Below, piece by piece: positions 1-11,900 of a stretch of DNA of 64,000 nucleotides; within the stretch, counting starts at the first letter, position 1, and every line of letters begins with the position of its first letter. A model generated the notes under the pieces. The model was not told the DNA's origin. It saw only the letters and a program-made list of their open reading frames with translations, and ran no database searches. Origin of the DNA: Apostichopus japonicus. Its lineage: Eukaryota > Echinodermata > Holothuroidea > Aspidochirotida > Stichopodidae. The DNA lies in the NCBI RefSeq assembly GCF_037975245.1, contig NC_092567.1, positions 25,412,876 to 25,476,875 of the forward strand, in the 5' to 3' direction. Both the position numbers and the translations under genes were made by a program.

Positions 1-214
1 GTTATTTTTTATTTATTACCACTGAGTTTTCATTCCTGAAAACCTTTGTTACTCACTCGCTTGAGTTACTCGTTGAATAGAAAATAATATCCTTTGCAAC
101 AAACACACGATGTAACAACTTTCATATTATGTAATTACACTTAATTAACTACAATCAGGTGCTAACTTTGTTTTGGTTGCTGTTTTTAATCTGAAATTCT
201 TTACTTACAATCAG
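1..214 (+). other. Intron of the left-edge receptor gene
   Basis: Non-coding sequence ending in a T-rich tract and an AG at 213-214, immediately before the exon that starts at 215. I see no exon in it. The upstream exons of the receptor, presumably its ectodomain, must lie outside the window. Confidence 0.6.
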
Positions 215-1230
215 AGCCTACAACTGGAATAGAGTTGTCCTTGCTGCTATCCATCGGCAGCCTGGTTATTACTTTTTCTCTAACCATTGTGTCGCTTCTT
301 CTCTGCTGTCGATTCCACAAGCGACTTCTGCAGCTGGAACTTAAAGTAAGTGGTCGCAATGGAACAAACATCGAGGCTAATGACAATAAATACCATCCTA
401 TTAGTGACAACGACCGCAACAAATCTGCGAACAAGCCTGACGAAAGTGAAACCATTGGAGGTATTGTGACACTGTTTTGGCGTTTTTTAAATATTAATCA
501 TATAGGCTACTAGTAGCAAGGTGAAAAGACACCAAATATTTTAATATCAGCTTGCTGATACCACGGACCTCAGATAAAAACATGTTTTTAAATTTATCAT
601 GGTCAATATATCAGATATCAAATTGTTGATATTATCAATATACGGTAATAAGATGTAACTATCAACATTATCAATATCATATATTAAATTATCAGTTGGA
701 TTAATATCAGCAAATATTTTGTTATTATCACTATTATCAAAATTAGCTATTGATTCATGGTATATTAGTATAGTATCAGATAATAATATGATATATTCAG
801 TATGAGATATTAAGGTCAGCATTATGCACATTTTCCAGGCTATATTAATCATCATAATGTTGTCGAAGTGAAAAGGTGCTCCTTTACACATATTGCAGGG
901 TATATTCGCATGAGATCATCAAAGACACATTTAAAACAAGGAGTTAAACCACAGGAGGAGGAGAAAGTGTACGATGTTCCCGATACCTTAATTGATGAAA
1001 ATAAGAGCCCAGAGAGTTCACCAGCTGAGTATGCGCAATCTCTTTTTAGCCACGTCGAAAATCAACAAAGATCTGGTGACCTTGTACAGGAACAATCTAC
1101 GCTTGCGCAATATGCACAGCCTGGAAATATCATCCCAAACGTGGATCTACCAAAGGCAGAGGACACGCTAACGCCAAACACATATTACTCACCGGAAGCT
1201 TTTGCTGCAATCGAAACCACTACGACATAG
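215..1230 (+). CDS. 3' end of a single-pass transmembrane receptor with a YxxP-rich tail (partial)
   Basis: Two exons, 215-460 and 899-1230 (stop TAG 1228-1230). The first enters in phase 1 and begins with a short juxtamembrane piece, then a hydrophobic helix (SLLLSIGSLVITFSLTIVSL) and CCRFHKR as stop-transfer. Its donor at 461 leaves phase 1, and the acceptor at 897-898 restores frame exactly. A stronger-looking donor at 346 (AAA|GTAAGT) gives phase 0 and would break the frame, so I rejected it. The roughly 110-aa tail is acidic and Ser/Pro-rich. It carries YDVP, YAQP and YYSP, three YxxP sites of the type bound by Crk/Nck SH2 domains, plus a YAQS. An SH2-signalling role is inferred from the motifs. 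The phase-1 junction before the membrane helix matches Ig-domain receptors such as the gene at 49.6 kb, but no ectodomain is visible and the family is unknown. Confidence 0.72.
461..898 (+). repeat. AT-rich, low-complexity intron
   Basis: Intron between the two left-edge receptor exons. It is built of short, imperfect ATTATCA/GATATC-type words, which create a spurious open frame rich in Asp, Asn and Ile on the minus strand. No coding signal. Confidence 0.6.
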
Positions 1231-1274
1231 ACATGCCCAGAGTACCAGCTGGGTTCATTCGAGACATTCGCTAC

Positions 1275-1280
1275 AATAAA
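1275..1280 (+). promoter_or_regulatory. Candidate poly(A) signal of the left-edge receptor
   Basis: AATAAA 45 bases after the stop codon at 1230. It is followed by an A/C-rich low-complexity stretch (about 1265-1460) with several further AATAAA words, so the exact cleavage site is open. Confidence 0.45.
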
Positions 1281-3193
1281 CAACAGAGAAAACAAAGTTA
1301 ATAAACAAACAAACAAATTACAATTTAAACACAATTAACACAACTGCAATTAACAACAACAATTAATACAACACACAACAACAAAATAAATACAATAAAC
1401 AGACAATAAACACAATTAAAATAAACACAATTAATAGAAAAACAAAATAGAATAAAAACATTCTTTTCTTGGAATATGATAGGAAAAGAAGTGTCAATTG
1501 TCAAATTTATTTCGGTTAATGAACCTGTTCTATACTCCACAAGAGGTTCATAAATAAATTAACATGATGTTGTATTTAACAAAAAAAAAAAAACATATTT
1601 TGTTCCACATACATTGGATATTTATGTCTTCCCTTAATAATTATATCTCATGCATGAAACATTTGGCACAATTTGGTGGTAACATTTGTACCCTGAGTGT
1701 ATAGTCATACCTTTAGTATGCATGTACTCATGAATGCAGAAAAAAATGAGTTGGGATGGCATGCATTTCCTTCATCCTTCTTTCATAGTTATCAGGAAAT
1801 ATTATAAACAGATGTTGGTAATTATGTTCAATTAAGTATACATCCGCACATGTTTCACTTTCTGCCTATTATTTAAATACACGCATTAAGTAGTATTATC
1901 ATCGTTACCTAAACCACCATCAGTACAATATGAGATATTATGTACGGGGACTAATGTCATCCCTCTTTCAAGACACTCTGTATTATATTCCGAATCCGAC
2001 CACGATGTTGAGCCCGCCGTCTTTACCACCATGGTTTTCGATGCCGTCAATGTATGAGACAGGCGCCCTCTTTCATTTGACTCCAATGTTTTTGCTTGAA
2101 CTTAACATTCGCTGAATCTCTGCAAATGGGTCAAAATTTGGCCAAATAGCACATCATCATGATTGTGTGATATTTATTTACTACAAAATATTGAGAAATA
2201 AAGATTATTCAGGCCATCGAAATTGAATGCACGATAAGGCTCAAAGTTTGAAAACAAGCATGGTAGTGTTTTTGGCACATTATCAAAGTAATTGGAGCTA
2301 TGTGTGTTCGATCAAATCCATGGGAACACCACTGTTACATTCTCCAGAGATACGGTAACTCTTTCCTTTACAATAATTCCTGGTCTTCTGGAGGGGATAG
2401 GCAGTGACGCCCGACGCAACAATACTTATTTTATTTTACTTGAAATGAATAATAATGTATTTCATACATCACCAAGATAAGTTTAATTTTCACCTGTTGA
2501 CAGAAAGCGAATTTAACTGTTACAGCCGCGGTAGATCTTGGGAACCACACAGAAAACGCACTCAATGGTATCGATGTAAATATACATGTTTTCCATATGC
2601 CTGATTACATCAGTATGAATGTGTGACTTAATTGACATTTCTCGCTCACTTTCATTCAATTTTAAGTTTTCAAGACGTTTTCCTGAGAGTTCAAAAGCAT
2701 CATAAAACTCATTATTGGTGACTCATTAAAAGTTGATTAGCATGTCTTGTTTATTATTTGTATATTATTACTAAGGAAATGTTTTCCATGTTGGTATTTG
2801 TATATGTCTCGTGCTGACAAAGAGAACACAAAATCACATCGTATATGGCTCAATGTTGTAAGCTTTGATGCATATGCTTAATATCACGTGACTGATGACA
2901 TCATGCATGACACTTTATTGACATGTCTTGTTAATATGTATATATATACCTATTGAAACGTTTTACTATAGTTTCTTCGCCTGTGTAAACTAAAAAAATT
3001 AAGATATAAATGATTGACTGTGACTGTTCGAGTTTTCACACTTTATTATTTGTTATTCGTGTTTATGGCTAAGAACACATTTTCTGAGTTTTTACTTGTA
3101 TCTCGTGGGGTCTATCAAAGAGCAGCAATTTGAATCCATTCCAGAATTAGGAGTCAACCAGCACTGTGGGATGGATATGACAAATGACAAAGG
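1281..3193. other. Gene-free stretch
   Basis: About 1300-1460 is an A/C-rich run of AATAAACA/CAATTAACA words. The rest is ordinary AT-rich sequence with only short, unsupported open frames (for example 1930-2115 and its antisense partner). I see no gene or clear repeat. Confidence 0.5.
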
Positions 3194-3201
3194 GACATAT
3201 G

Positions 3202-3566
3202 CAAGGGCGTAGGAACCGGGGGGCTGGGGCGCCAGCCCCCAGTGAAAAATATGGGGGCGGAAGTATCATTCCGCCCCCCCCCCCGTTTCGCAAGTCAGAA
3301 AACCCCTTTTTCATTTCCAAATGAGAAAAAAATCTCATTTGGAGCACCAAATTGCATTTAAGGCCAGGTGAAAATGCAAAATTCTTTACAAAATGGAGTG
3401 GGAGTTGAAGTGTGCTATATTGCACAAAATTGCATCTGAGGCCACCTGGAAATGCAAAAAAAAATCCAAAGGGGAGGGGGAACCCCCTCCCCTTTGACCC
3501 CTCCCCCAGGCCGGCCATCAGTCTTCAGCCCCCCCCCCCACTCAAAAGTACCTTCCTACGCCACTG
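3202..3566. mobile_element. hAT-type MITE (family 1, copy 1)
   Basis: 365-bp non-autonomous element flanked by 8-bp near-direct repeats GACATATG (3194-3201) and GACATATA (3567-3574). The ends are imperfect inverted repeats, CAAGGGCGTAGGAACC and TTCCTACGCCACTG read inward. The 8-bp duplication and CA..TG ends fit hAT transposition. It carries two GCACCAAATTGCAT-like words and a GGGGAGGGGG/CCCCCTCCCC hairpin. A second copy with the same layout is at 26035-26412. No transposase is encoded; the open frames across it are repeat shadows. Confidence 0.8.
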
Positions 3567-3574
3567 GACATATA

Positions 3575-4441
3575 TACCGCTCTACAAAATCAACTACGGT
3601 GACTCTCACTTTACAGAGAAGTCTGTATTCATACCTTACAAGTCAAACACCAATGCATCACAGGGCCAGAGTATAGGTTCTAACATGAAAAAAAAAAAGC
3701 AACAACATCTCTTTTATTGAGAGTATAAAACTGATTCACTGCAACGAGAACAACAAATCAAGACAAAATAAATGAAAATATATGCAAGGTACTATAAGAA
3801 GGCATAATTAAATAATGTCAAAAACGGCCTTCCAAAGATCGATGGACGATATACCATGGAGTCCATGGACGATATACCACAACGGACATGAAACCTGCCT
3901 CCAAATATTAAGGCCAACATTCATATCGAATACAAAATATGATAATAGAACTAATAGAGCTGCATATCGATAAGAGCTCTTGTAAAATGTGTAAAAGCTC
4001 TTGTAAAATGTATTTCTGATTCCTCAACATTGTTATCAGTTGTAATTTCTTCTCACTGCTTCTTCGTGGTTTCAATCTTTCTTTAACTATATTCACGAAT
4101 GAATAATGATGTAGCTGATCTCACAGCATTAGGAATATATCTTGTAAAATGCGTTCCGTTAACATTTTTATCAGTTGTAATATATTTTTATTTATTCTTC
4201 AGGGTTGAATTATTTCTTTAACTATTCTCAAGTGCCTAGTCTGATAAATTACTATATATACTTTCATCCAATGTATTCCAATCATTGAATGCTTTACAAA
4301 GACTCCTCGCTGATGAAAGTGGTTTTGATAAATTAATTTTATCATTGAAGGTGTAGCTTATCTCACAGGATTAGGAAGATCTAGTACAATACGTTTTTTT
4401 TATTATGTTGATATCAGTTTTAACATGAGATTGTTACGTCA
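3575..4441. other. Gene-free stretch
   Basis: AT-rich sequence with repeated short phrases such as CTCTTGTAAAATGTAT and TATCAGTTGTAAT around 3970-4190, suggesting old local duplications. No gene seen. Confidence 0.4.
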
Positions 4442-4800
4442 GGGCGTTGTGGTCAAGTGGTTAAGGCAGTGGACTTGTGATCTAAGGATTACAGGTTCGA
4501 GCCCTGGCCAGATCATTACGTCGTGTCCTTGGGCAAGGCACTTTATCTCCATTGCCTCTCTTCACCCAGGTGTATAAATGGGGACTTGCAAGGTAACTTG
4601 TAAATATAGTTGTTTGCGCCGGTTTGTGGCTGCACCCTATGGGAAGTCCCCCGGGGGACACGTGGTTGTGGTGTACTGTGGTGCCCCAGGAGAGATTGAT
4701 CGAATTGTGCACACTTTGGTGTGTAGGTGTGACAAGTTACCAATGTCCAGGGTTAAGTTGTAAAGTCGTGTGAGAAGGCATTGGCCCTGAACAAGACTGT
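4442..4800 (+). mobile_element. tRNA-derived SINE
   Basis: The head (4442-4515) is tRNA-like, with an A-box-like TGGTCAAGTGG, an anticodon-arm-like segment and a B-box GGTTCGAGCCC. The body that follows (TGTCCTTGGGCAAGGCACTT, then CACCCAGGTGTATAAATGGG) resembles the central domains shared by many animal SINEs. The copy ends near 4800 in an A/T-rich tail. The head runs straight into the body with no tRNA 3' acceptor stem, so this is a SINE rather than a tRNA gene. Confidence 0.75.
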
Positions 4801-4906
4801 AAACCTGAAAATTAAAATTAATTACTTTCATCATCAGTATTATTAGTTTTTTATCAGAAATGAGCTTACTATTCCAAAAAATAGTTTTGATGGATTTATA
4901 CATGTA

Positions 4907-5919
4907 CACTGGCGGATCCAGGGCCTTTGTTTGGGAGGGGCCAAAGTGGCATTAGAGTGATATGGGGGAGGGGTCTAAAGGGAGGGGGTGCCCCCCTCCC
5001 CTTTTGGAAAATTTTCTATTGCTGAATGCCCTCAGATGCAATTTGGTGCGACAAAAGTGTACAATGGTGATGTTAATTTACTTCTAAAAAAATGTTTCCC
5101 AGGTGTAATTTTCTAAAATATTTATAAAACAAAGTTGGGATCATCTTTCTCAAGTAATTTTATTTCTCATAGGTTATGAATTTCTTACAACCAGCCTGTA
5201 ACTGCAAAATAGTGTTAAACTGTAAATCCTCATGCTCATACAATTACATAGCTCCCAACTCTTGAGAAGGCAAATGCTGGTCCATGCCACGAATCGCCGT
5301 CCTGGGGGAGGGGTATAAGGGGAGGGGGTGTCCCCCTCTCCCTTTTGATTTTTTTTGGAATCCTGGTGATGCCTACATGTAAAATGGTGGCACTTAGAAA
5401 GGCTTTTGTCACCCAAAATTTTCTGAGAAATATGCATTTTTTGTGTGTGTAACATCAATAAATTGAATAGTAGGTGATAATTCATTCTTTCCCGTGGCAT
5501 GCTAGCCCCAATGAAAAGAAATATAGGCTAATTTGAGGTTCAAATGATTCTGTAAAGGAGGTTTTATACTCTATTATGCTAAATGCTAAAGAAATGATGG
5601 TTGCTAAGTCAAAATTTGATGCAAATTTTTTATGTATACTTGACAATTACAATGCGGTTTTTTTCGGACGCTTGTGCGGGTCAGCGGGTTTGGGTGTTAG
5701 AATGCGGGTCTAATTCCCGCGAAATGCGGGTCAGTTGGGAGCTCTGCATTTAATTTTAAACCAGAAAACGAAAAGGTTTAGACTAGTCTACCACTGCTAT
5801 TCCTCTCGATTTTTTAAATTTCCAATCATATGATTTAGCGAATGTTCGGAAACACTTTTTGGCTCACCTTTGGGGGGCTATGGTCCCACTTGGCCCCCCC
5901 CCCCTTGGATCCGCCAGTG
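4907..5919. mobile_element. hAT-type non-autonomous element with CACTGGCGGATCCA ends
   Basis: 1013-bp element with 14-bp perfect terminal inverted repeats (CACTGGCGGATCCA and TGGATCCGCCAGTG), each followed inward by a G run. It is flanked by TACATGTA (4899-4906) and TACATGTT (5920-5927), a 7/8 match to an 8-bp target duplication. Inside are two copies of the GGGGAGGGGG/CCCCCTCCCC hairpin (about 4960-5010 and 5305-5345) and short GCGGGTC repeats (about 5665-5735). No transposase frame was found. Confidence 0.82.
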
Positions 5920-6079
5920 TACATGTTAATACCTAGAACTCCAAAGACGAGACATTAAAGTGAGGGCGTCCCACAGGTACACATATAATTGTTTTGCCAG
6001 GAGAGTAAAAATGGTAGTACAAAGTCTGCATTTAAATTGCTTTGCCTTTGTCCTCTTTTGCAATTCATGTTTTGTCGAT

Positions 6080-6365
6080 CAGGCGCGTAGCCAAGGGGGG
6101 GGGCGAAGGGGGCAGCCGCCCCCCCCTTGAGCATAATTTTTTTTTTTAATGTTTTTATGATATCGCTAGTATTTTCAAAAGAGAAAATGCTAAGATGCAA
6201 CTTACAAGGCCTGGGAAGTGCCTTTTCCAGCGATCTGGGAGGCATTCTAAGCCAAAATTTTCTTGTACGCTTCGCGCCAATCATGGTGGCGCTACGCTTA
6301 GATAGTTTTCAATGCCGAATCTACAGTTTCGCCCCTTCCTTGGCATATTCCTGGCTACGCGCCTG
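6080..6365 (+). mobile_element. hAT-type MITE (family 2, copy 1)
   Basis: 286-bp element with inverted ends CAGGCGCGTAGCCAAGG and CCTGGCTACGCGCCTG, flanked by a perfect 8-bp duplication TTGTCGAT (6072-6079 and 6366-6373). The core block at about 6217-6303 recurs inside the element at 6557-7889 and, inverted, in the MITE at 40059-40357. The intact duplication suggests a fairly recent insertion. Confidence 0.88.
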
Positions 6366-6556
6366 TTGTCGATAATCACGTTTGCTTTGATAACTACTTT
6401 GCAATTGTGTGTGCACTGTGTTCATTTGTTTTGTATCCGTACCGCAGGGGCGGATCCAGGGGGGGGGCCCGGGGGGCCCGGGCCCCCCTTTTTGAAAATC
6501 CTGATTTTTTTTTTTTTTTTTTTACCGCGTTCGAGGGAAAGGGCCCCATGCGTGAT

Positions 6557-7889
6557 CAGTGGCGTAGCTACGGGGGGCCTGAAATTGCAGACATGAGATC
6601 CATATTTTCAGGCTAGGTACATGCTGCTAAGAATACTCGGGAAGTGCCGTTTCCGGCCATCTGGGGGTTTGTAAAGCCAAAAATTTTCTTGTACGCTCCG
6701 CGCCAACCGATGATGGGGCTCCGCTTAGATAGTCTTACGTTCAGGCGCGGCTGGACCAGTCAGACCCCCCCCCCCCGTCACAAATCCTGCATCCGCCCCT
6801 GATATGTCATTGAATATTCCACAAAACAAATTTTTATGTCCACAAAACTGTCAAAACATGATTTTCACTACTGGTAGAGATATAAAATATTGGGAATTCT
6901 GAATTTCCTGCAAACATGCGGCTGTGCCTGTTCAATACTCAGTACTGTATCGCCTTAAAAAATGATGAGTGGAAATAGTTTCTCCAGGACCGTATCGTAT
7001 CGTGGGTATCGAGTGCGTCTGATATACGAACGTACGTAGTACGTACGTACGTACGTCTATGATGATATGCACTGTACTGTACTGATAAAAACATAGGTGA
7101 ATTTCACTCCATGGGAGTGATCACTGAGCACATTCCGGTATAAGAGTGAATTTCCACTCCATTGGAGTAAATCTTAACTCCTAATAGAGTTATATTCACT
7201 CATATTAGGAGTGAGGGTTAACTCCAATAGAGTTAAATTTTACTCTTAATTTGAAGTGCGCCGAGTGATCACTCCAATGGAATGAAATCCACTCATTTCT
7301 TTTTAGAGTGTTGCTAGATATATGAAGAAGAAATTTACATACCAATACATGTTATCGGTCATCGATTGGCACAAAAAGCCAGATTCTGATGACAGCTGCC
7401 TCAAGAAACCCAATAAATGGCCTAATAAGCACCGAGCCACCAATGTGGACCATTACCAAAACATCGATGCGTGTTAGTCTTCCACCCCCTTCCTCTAATG
7501 CTATTTAAGTCCACATGTGGGCATATCCTGCAAATCTACCGGTAGCCCACAGGGGTTTGAGTTGGGAGAAAGGCCTTGACAGCTTGAAACGACAAATGAT
7601 GCCATCTTCCCTCAAGTTAAAAGTCTGGCTGAGTTGGCAAGGCCAGTCAGCATGAAAGAGAAAAAAACTTTTTTTGCATTTCTGTCACCAAAGTTGCACA
7701 TCTTTTTGGTTGCTATTTTGCCTCACAGGTGCCATCTCCTGCGATCTGGGGGGTGCTGAAATCTCAAATTTTCTCTGTACGCTCCGCGCCAACCAAGGTG
7801 GCGCTCCGCTTAGATAGTAAACTCCGCCCCCCACAAGAAAAAACAGCCCCCCATGGCCCCCCACTCAAAAAATCCTAGCTACGCCACTG
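6557..7889. mobile_element. Nested hAT-type element
   Basis: Ends CAGTGGCGTAGCTACGG and CCTAGCTACGCCACTG, with flanks TGCGTGAT (6549-6556) and TGCGTGTA (7890-7897), a 6/8 target-duplication match. Near each end it holds a copy of the block built around TGTACGCTCCGCGCCAACC (about 6635-6732 and 7735-7820) that also forms the core of the MITE at 6080. A foldback repeat sits in the middle (7096-7294), and a possible smaller element remnant ends near 6801 (CCTGCATCCGCCCCTG). Confidence 0.65.
7096..7294. repeat. Foldback (palindromic) MITE-like repeat
   Basis: About 30-bp imperfect inverted ends (7096-7125 and 7264-7294, both with ACTCCATGG/AGTGATCACT-type words) enclose several shorter AACTCC-ATAGAGTT palindromes. 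The whole could form a long hairpin. I could not settle its target duplication, so its class is open. It lies inside the element at 6557-7889. Confidence 0.6.
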
Positions 7890-8330
7890 TGCGTGTAATT
7901 TTTTGTAAAATAAATTTGCAAAAAGAGTACACCATCATTCTGATAAAGTGAAGGTGAGAGGGGCACTCTGACTGCATCAATAGTCTCCATCTGGAAGGGG
8001 CATCCAAGATGAAATGGCCTGGAGTAGCCTGGTAAAAAGTAGTTTGCATCACCACCTACTCCCCAAAGACGTAAATCCCAGCTCATTGGTCGAAATTGCA
8101 AATATATGCCCGGCAAACCATGAATACATGATTTATTGGAAATAAATTTTACTCAAAACTTTCACGAAAAGTAGCACCAGATTGCACCGAGGACCTCCAT
8201 ATTTTTTGAAATTTTCCAAAGGGGAGGGGGGCACCCACTCCCCTTAGACCCCTCCCCCAGGACGACGATTAGGCATTTCCCATCTGGGCCCCCCCTTCGG
8301 CGAAATCCTGGATCCGCCACTGCCGTACCG

Positions 8331-8544
8331 CGTGAGATTTGCATGGGGCTCTACTCATAATGCATAAGGTTGGCATGCAATATACATTTATGAGTAGTCA
8401 AATGAAAACTTTATTTTGGAAAACAAAAAAATTAAATGTGTTCCTTATATGTCATCTACCGTACAAGCAATTATTTCGTAATAGCTATATATTCCTCTTT
8501 TGTTCAGCCAACTTACGTTACTTCTGTCGACATAATTAACTAAC
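8331..8544. other. Short spacer between mobile elements
   Basis: AT-rich unique-looking sequence between the hAT element ending at 8322 and the one starting at 8553. The open frame here has no recognisable feature. Confidence 0.4.
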
Positions 8545-8552
8545 CTATAAAG

Positions 8553-8933
8553 CAGGGGTTCCCTAACTGGAGTGCAAGAACCCCCAGGGTGTGCGTGATT
8601 CCATCCCAGGGGTTTCGTGAGACGTTTCTGAAAGTCAAAACTGGAGTACTTTTTGTTGAACTAAAATCTGATATATCATATAATTTAGTAATGTATACAA
8701 ATGTCGTACCTATCGACAAACTCTTTTCGCGTTCCATACGCATATGTTGCCTTAGTAGTACCGTACCATGCATGTGATACTTGGTCTTTTACGAAGCACT
8801 GTTAATAAAATTATAATACGCATAACACTGTTATGCGTATTATAATAATGACTCAGATCGTGTCTCGAAAAGTTGGGGGTTCGTGGACAACTTTGACATC
8901 CACAGGGGTTCGTGAGGGGGGGGGGTAACCCTG
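8553..8933. mobile_element. hAT-type MITE with CAGGGGTT ends
   Basis: 381-bp element starting CAGGGGTTCCC and ending GGTAACCCTG, flanked by CTATAAAG (8545-8552) and CTACAAAG (8934-8941), a 7/8 match to an 8-bp duplication. The CAGGGGTT end is typical of Charlie-like hAT elements. An internal hairpin built on AATACGCATAACA lies at 8816-8847. Part of the same family lies inverted in NAP1L intron 4 (15765-15890). Confidence 0.78.
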
Positions 8934-8941
8934 CTACAAAG

Positions 8942-11900
8942 CTTCAGGTACATAGAAAATTATTGAAGGGTTAACAATTCTGTATCAAACACAACATACT
9001 TTAACATTCAAAGACATGCTAGCTATATAATATTATCAACATTTACTAAATTGTAATAGTACCAAGTACAATTGAATGTTCGTTGGATTGTTTTTCTACC
9101 TACTGAATGGTTTTCTTTTGTAACATTGACTATCAGTGCAGACCATACGATTTGAGTAATCGCAACCTTTCTGAGAAATAACAATGTAGCCGTCGCTGGC
9201 TAAATGATCTGTACCAACAAAGTCTTAGGCTTTGAGTACACGTTTTTGTATACTTGTATCCATGGTTAGATTTACCTGAGCATGGACAGAGGGGGGGGGG
9301 GGGCGGCGTGGGCCAGATACACATTCTGGACCCTTGTCTGGCCGTGCTGAAGCAACCATATAGCAAAATGTTAAATGAATACAGCGTTTCTGTATGTTGC
9401 CGTGTTGGACGAATGTATCGGTAGTAATAATTACCGACTTTGCGATCCGCGTAATAGTTGCCGACTTTCGACGGTCGACGGTCGGTATAATAAGCGACTC
9501 CATATTGTTTTCCCTTCCGGGAAACCAAAAAAGGGGAAAAAGGAAATTTGAAAATAGAAGTTCAAAGTAATTGAAGGAACAAATCGAATATGTTGATAGA
9601 AAATAGATTATTTTTTATAGAAATCTAGAGATGAAAACGTGATAGAACTGTTATTGTACCGGCCGCATGACTTTAAACAAATTATATTAACTCACTCCGT
9701 CACTTCAGGGCACTCGTCAAATCATTGGGTGTATATCAAAATATATCCTATATTTTGTTGGTTATAAACTACGAAGGCTAATACCGTTTTTTCATTGTTT
9801 TTAGATAGTTCCGTATGGTTTGTTGGTACACGAGTTGCTTCCTTTCACTGAAATTAAGATACACTATAAAAACTCAGGGCGGGTTAATTCAAAATGGCCC
9901 CTTCACTTACTACAAACTTATCGATCTAGGCCCTCTAGAGAGAGATAAAATGACAGTAATATAAATAAGAATTGATATAATTAGGCCTGTATTGCATGAC
10001 GTCATCGACTTAAAAATAAATATTGGTAAAGGAGCATTTTTTAGGCCTATAAATTACATTGGTGAATATATCAGCGAGTGCAGGTACAGCAGTAGGTAGT
10101 ATATTTTGAATCACATCAAATCAATACTATGAACGTAGTCGAGAATTTATCATTCAACATCGAAGTGATATAGATTACAACTGAAAACTAGCACGGCTTA
10201 GTGTCTTTAGAACAGCAGCGCATATATTACCATAGCGATACCAAACGGTGCGCGAGCTAATTTATGTGGAAATATTTGTAGGCCTAGCGGTAGAATATTA
10301 AAAATGCCAATGTGACGTCAATGTAGACGTATTGGTATATTGTAAACCAAGCCCAAAGATTGGCGAGAAACAAGATTAATGACCTTTTGGGGTCACTCTC
10401 TCTCTGTGTACATTTGCTTTATTTCGATCCAATGACCCGGGTAAAATAACTTCACTGACTCAATATAAGCTAGGCCTCCAACCGTCCAACGTGACCATCT
10501 TAGGACTCATACAGTATGCCTATAGCAGAAACTATCAACAATGAATTATCCTAGTTGTCCATTTATTTTAATCTTTGCCATCTTTCTTTATTATTCATTC
10601 ATTGTTTTACCTTGGGATATGGTAATAGATCATAGAAAAAATATTTACAGTGATTTCGTTACCAGGCAGATAAAAACATGTTGGATTCTTTAGCTCACAA
10701 AAATTGCGGGAAACCGGCCCGCGAAATTTCGTCATAACAACTGATGTCAAATCAATGATGATTGGCCAGCTAAACTGCTTTGTGACCATATTGACCAATC
10801 ACGAGCAGTTTCAAATACATCTTTACCTAGACTTTTAAAAGCCGTGCGCCCGCTCTTGTTGTTTCTCCACTGTTGCATGCAATACACACATGTAGTGCTG
10901 CAGCTGGAACATGCGATTACGGTCTCCAATGCATGAAATAATACAGTAACACAACGTACGTACGTAACCCGTGTTTCTTGCCTGCAGTACATGTGCATGA
11001 GATCGAAGAGGTAATTATTCATTCTTTGAAGATTTTAGGTGCACAACATTTACGATTTTTAAAGTGACAGCACACTAAGTATTTATGCTCTCATATTTTC
11101 ATTAACCGCCCGTACTTGACAACGTTCCGTACCGGTGTAAGTACTATTAATACTAAGTTACTTTCTGTGCATGATCGTCGCAGTACCGATGACGGAGACA
11201 AAAAAAAAAAAACTGTTTTACATCTCGCACACTCATTTGTAACGCTAGGCCAAACCTCACAGTCAGTTATGCCTAAGCATGGAATAATTGGCTAAGCCGC
11301 AAAAAACTGGTTACTACTTGTCAGCAATGTGAGTGTCACATTACAAAATATAGGCCTAGGCTTATACTAGCACTAAGTTAAAGATACCGATGTGAGTAAA
11401 CGTGTGTGTTATTGATGAGTTATAGGCTAGGCCTAGCCCCAGTCCTAACGAGTAACGGGTTACCCTACACAGGCTACAACTTACACTTACAGCACACTAC
11501 AGATACATTGGCCAAGTATAGGCTACTTCGCAATCACTTTCTCGCAAATACTATCATCTATGCAGTAAGATTGCCCTGCAATTGCTTTGTGGTTTCTATG
11601 AAAAATCGGTGAATAAATGCACACAATCCTCTAAAAAACTAAAAGTACTGTAGCCTAGCATATGACCAAAGTTAACTTTAGACCCCCATGCTGATGATAG
11701 GTGATGCTGATAATCTTAACATGTTAAATGAAAGTTTCAATCAAAATCTGATGCAAGCTTCTACGTTGCCAACCAATGTCCTGATTTCTCAAGTCTACCC
11801 AACATCCAGAAATTTCTGAGGCCTTTCATTGTCACAATAATATTCCCTGAGGATTGTAATTGCAGATTAACTGATTGCACGTTGTTTGAAAGATAGTAAA

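Larger units (their letters stand above)
6445..8322. mobile_element. hAT-type element interrupted by another hAT-type element
   Basis: Outer element with ends CAGGGGCGGATCCAGG and CCTGGATCCGCCACTG, flanked by a perfect 8-bp duplication CCGTACCG (6437-6444 and 8323-8330). It measures 1878 bp, of which 1333 bp (6557-7889) are a later insertion. The original element is thus about 545 bp. Its right half has the GCACCAGATTGCA word and the GGGGAGGGGG/CCCACTCCCC hairpin (about 8175-8258) also found in the 3202 and 26035 copies. Confidence 0.82.

Noticed and set aside
346-351. Strong GTAAGT donor inside the left-edge receptor exon
   Set aside because: Would leave phase 0 while the next exon needs phase 1; the donor at 461 fits exactly.
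547-891. 114-aa minus-strand frame rich in Asp, Asn and Ile
   Set aside because: Product of the AT-rich word repeats in the receptor intron.
4442-4515. A tRNA gene, because of clear A- and B-box words
   Set aside because: The sequence runs into a SINE body without a matching 3' acceptor stem and lies in a longer repeat.
9133-9528. 131-aa minus-strand open frame
   Set aside because: Composed of local CCGACTTT-type repeats and a G run; no domain, no splice context.
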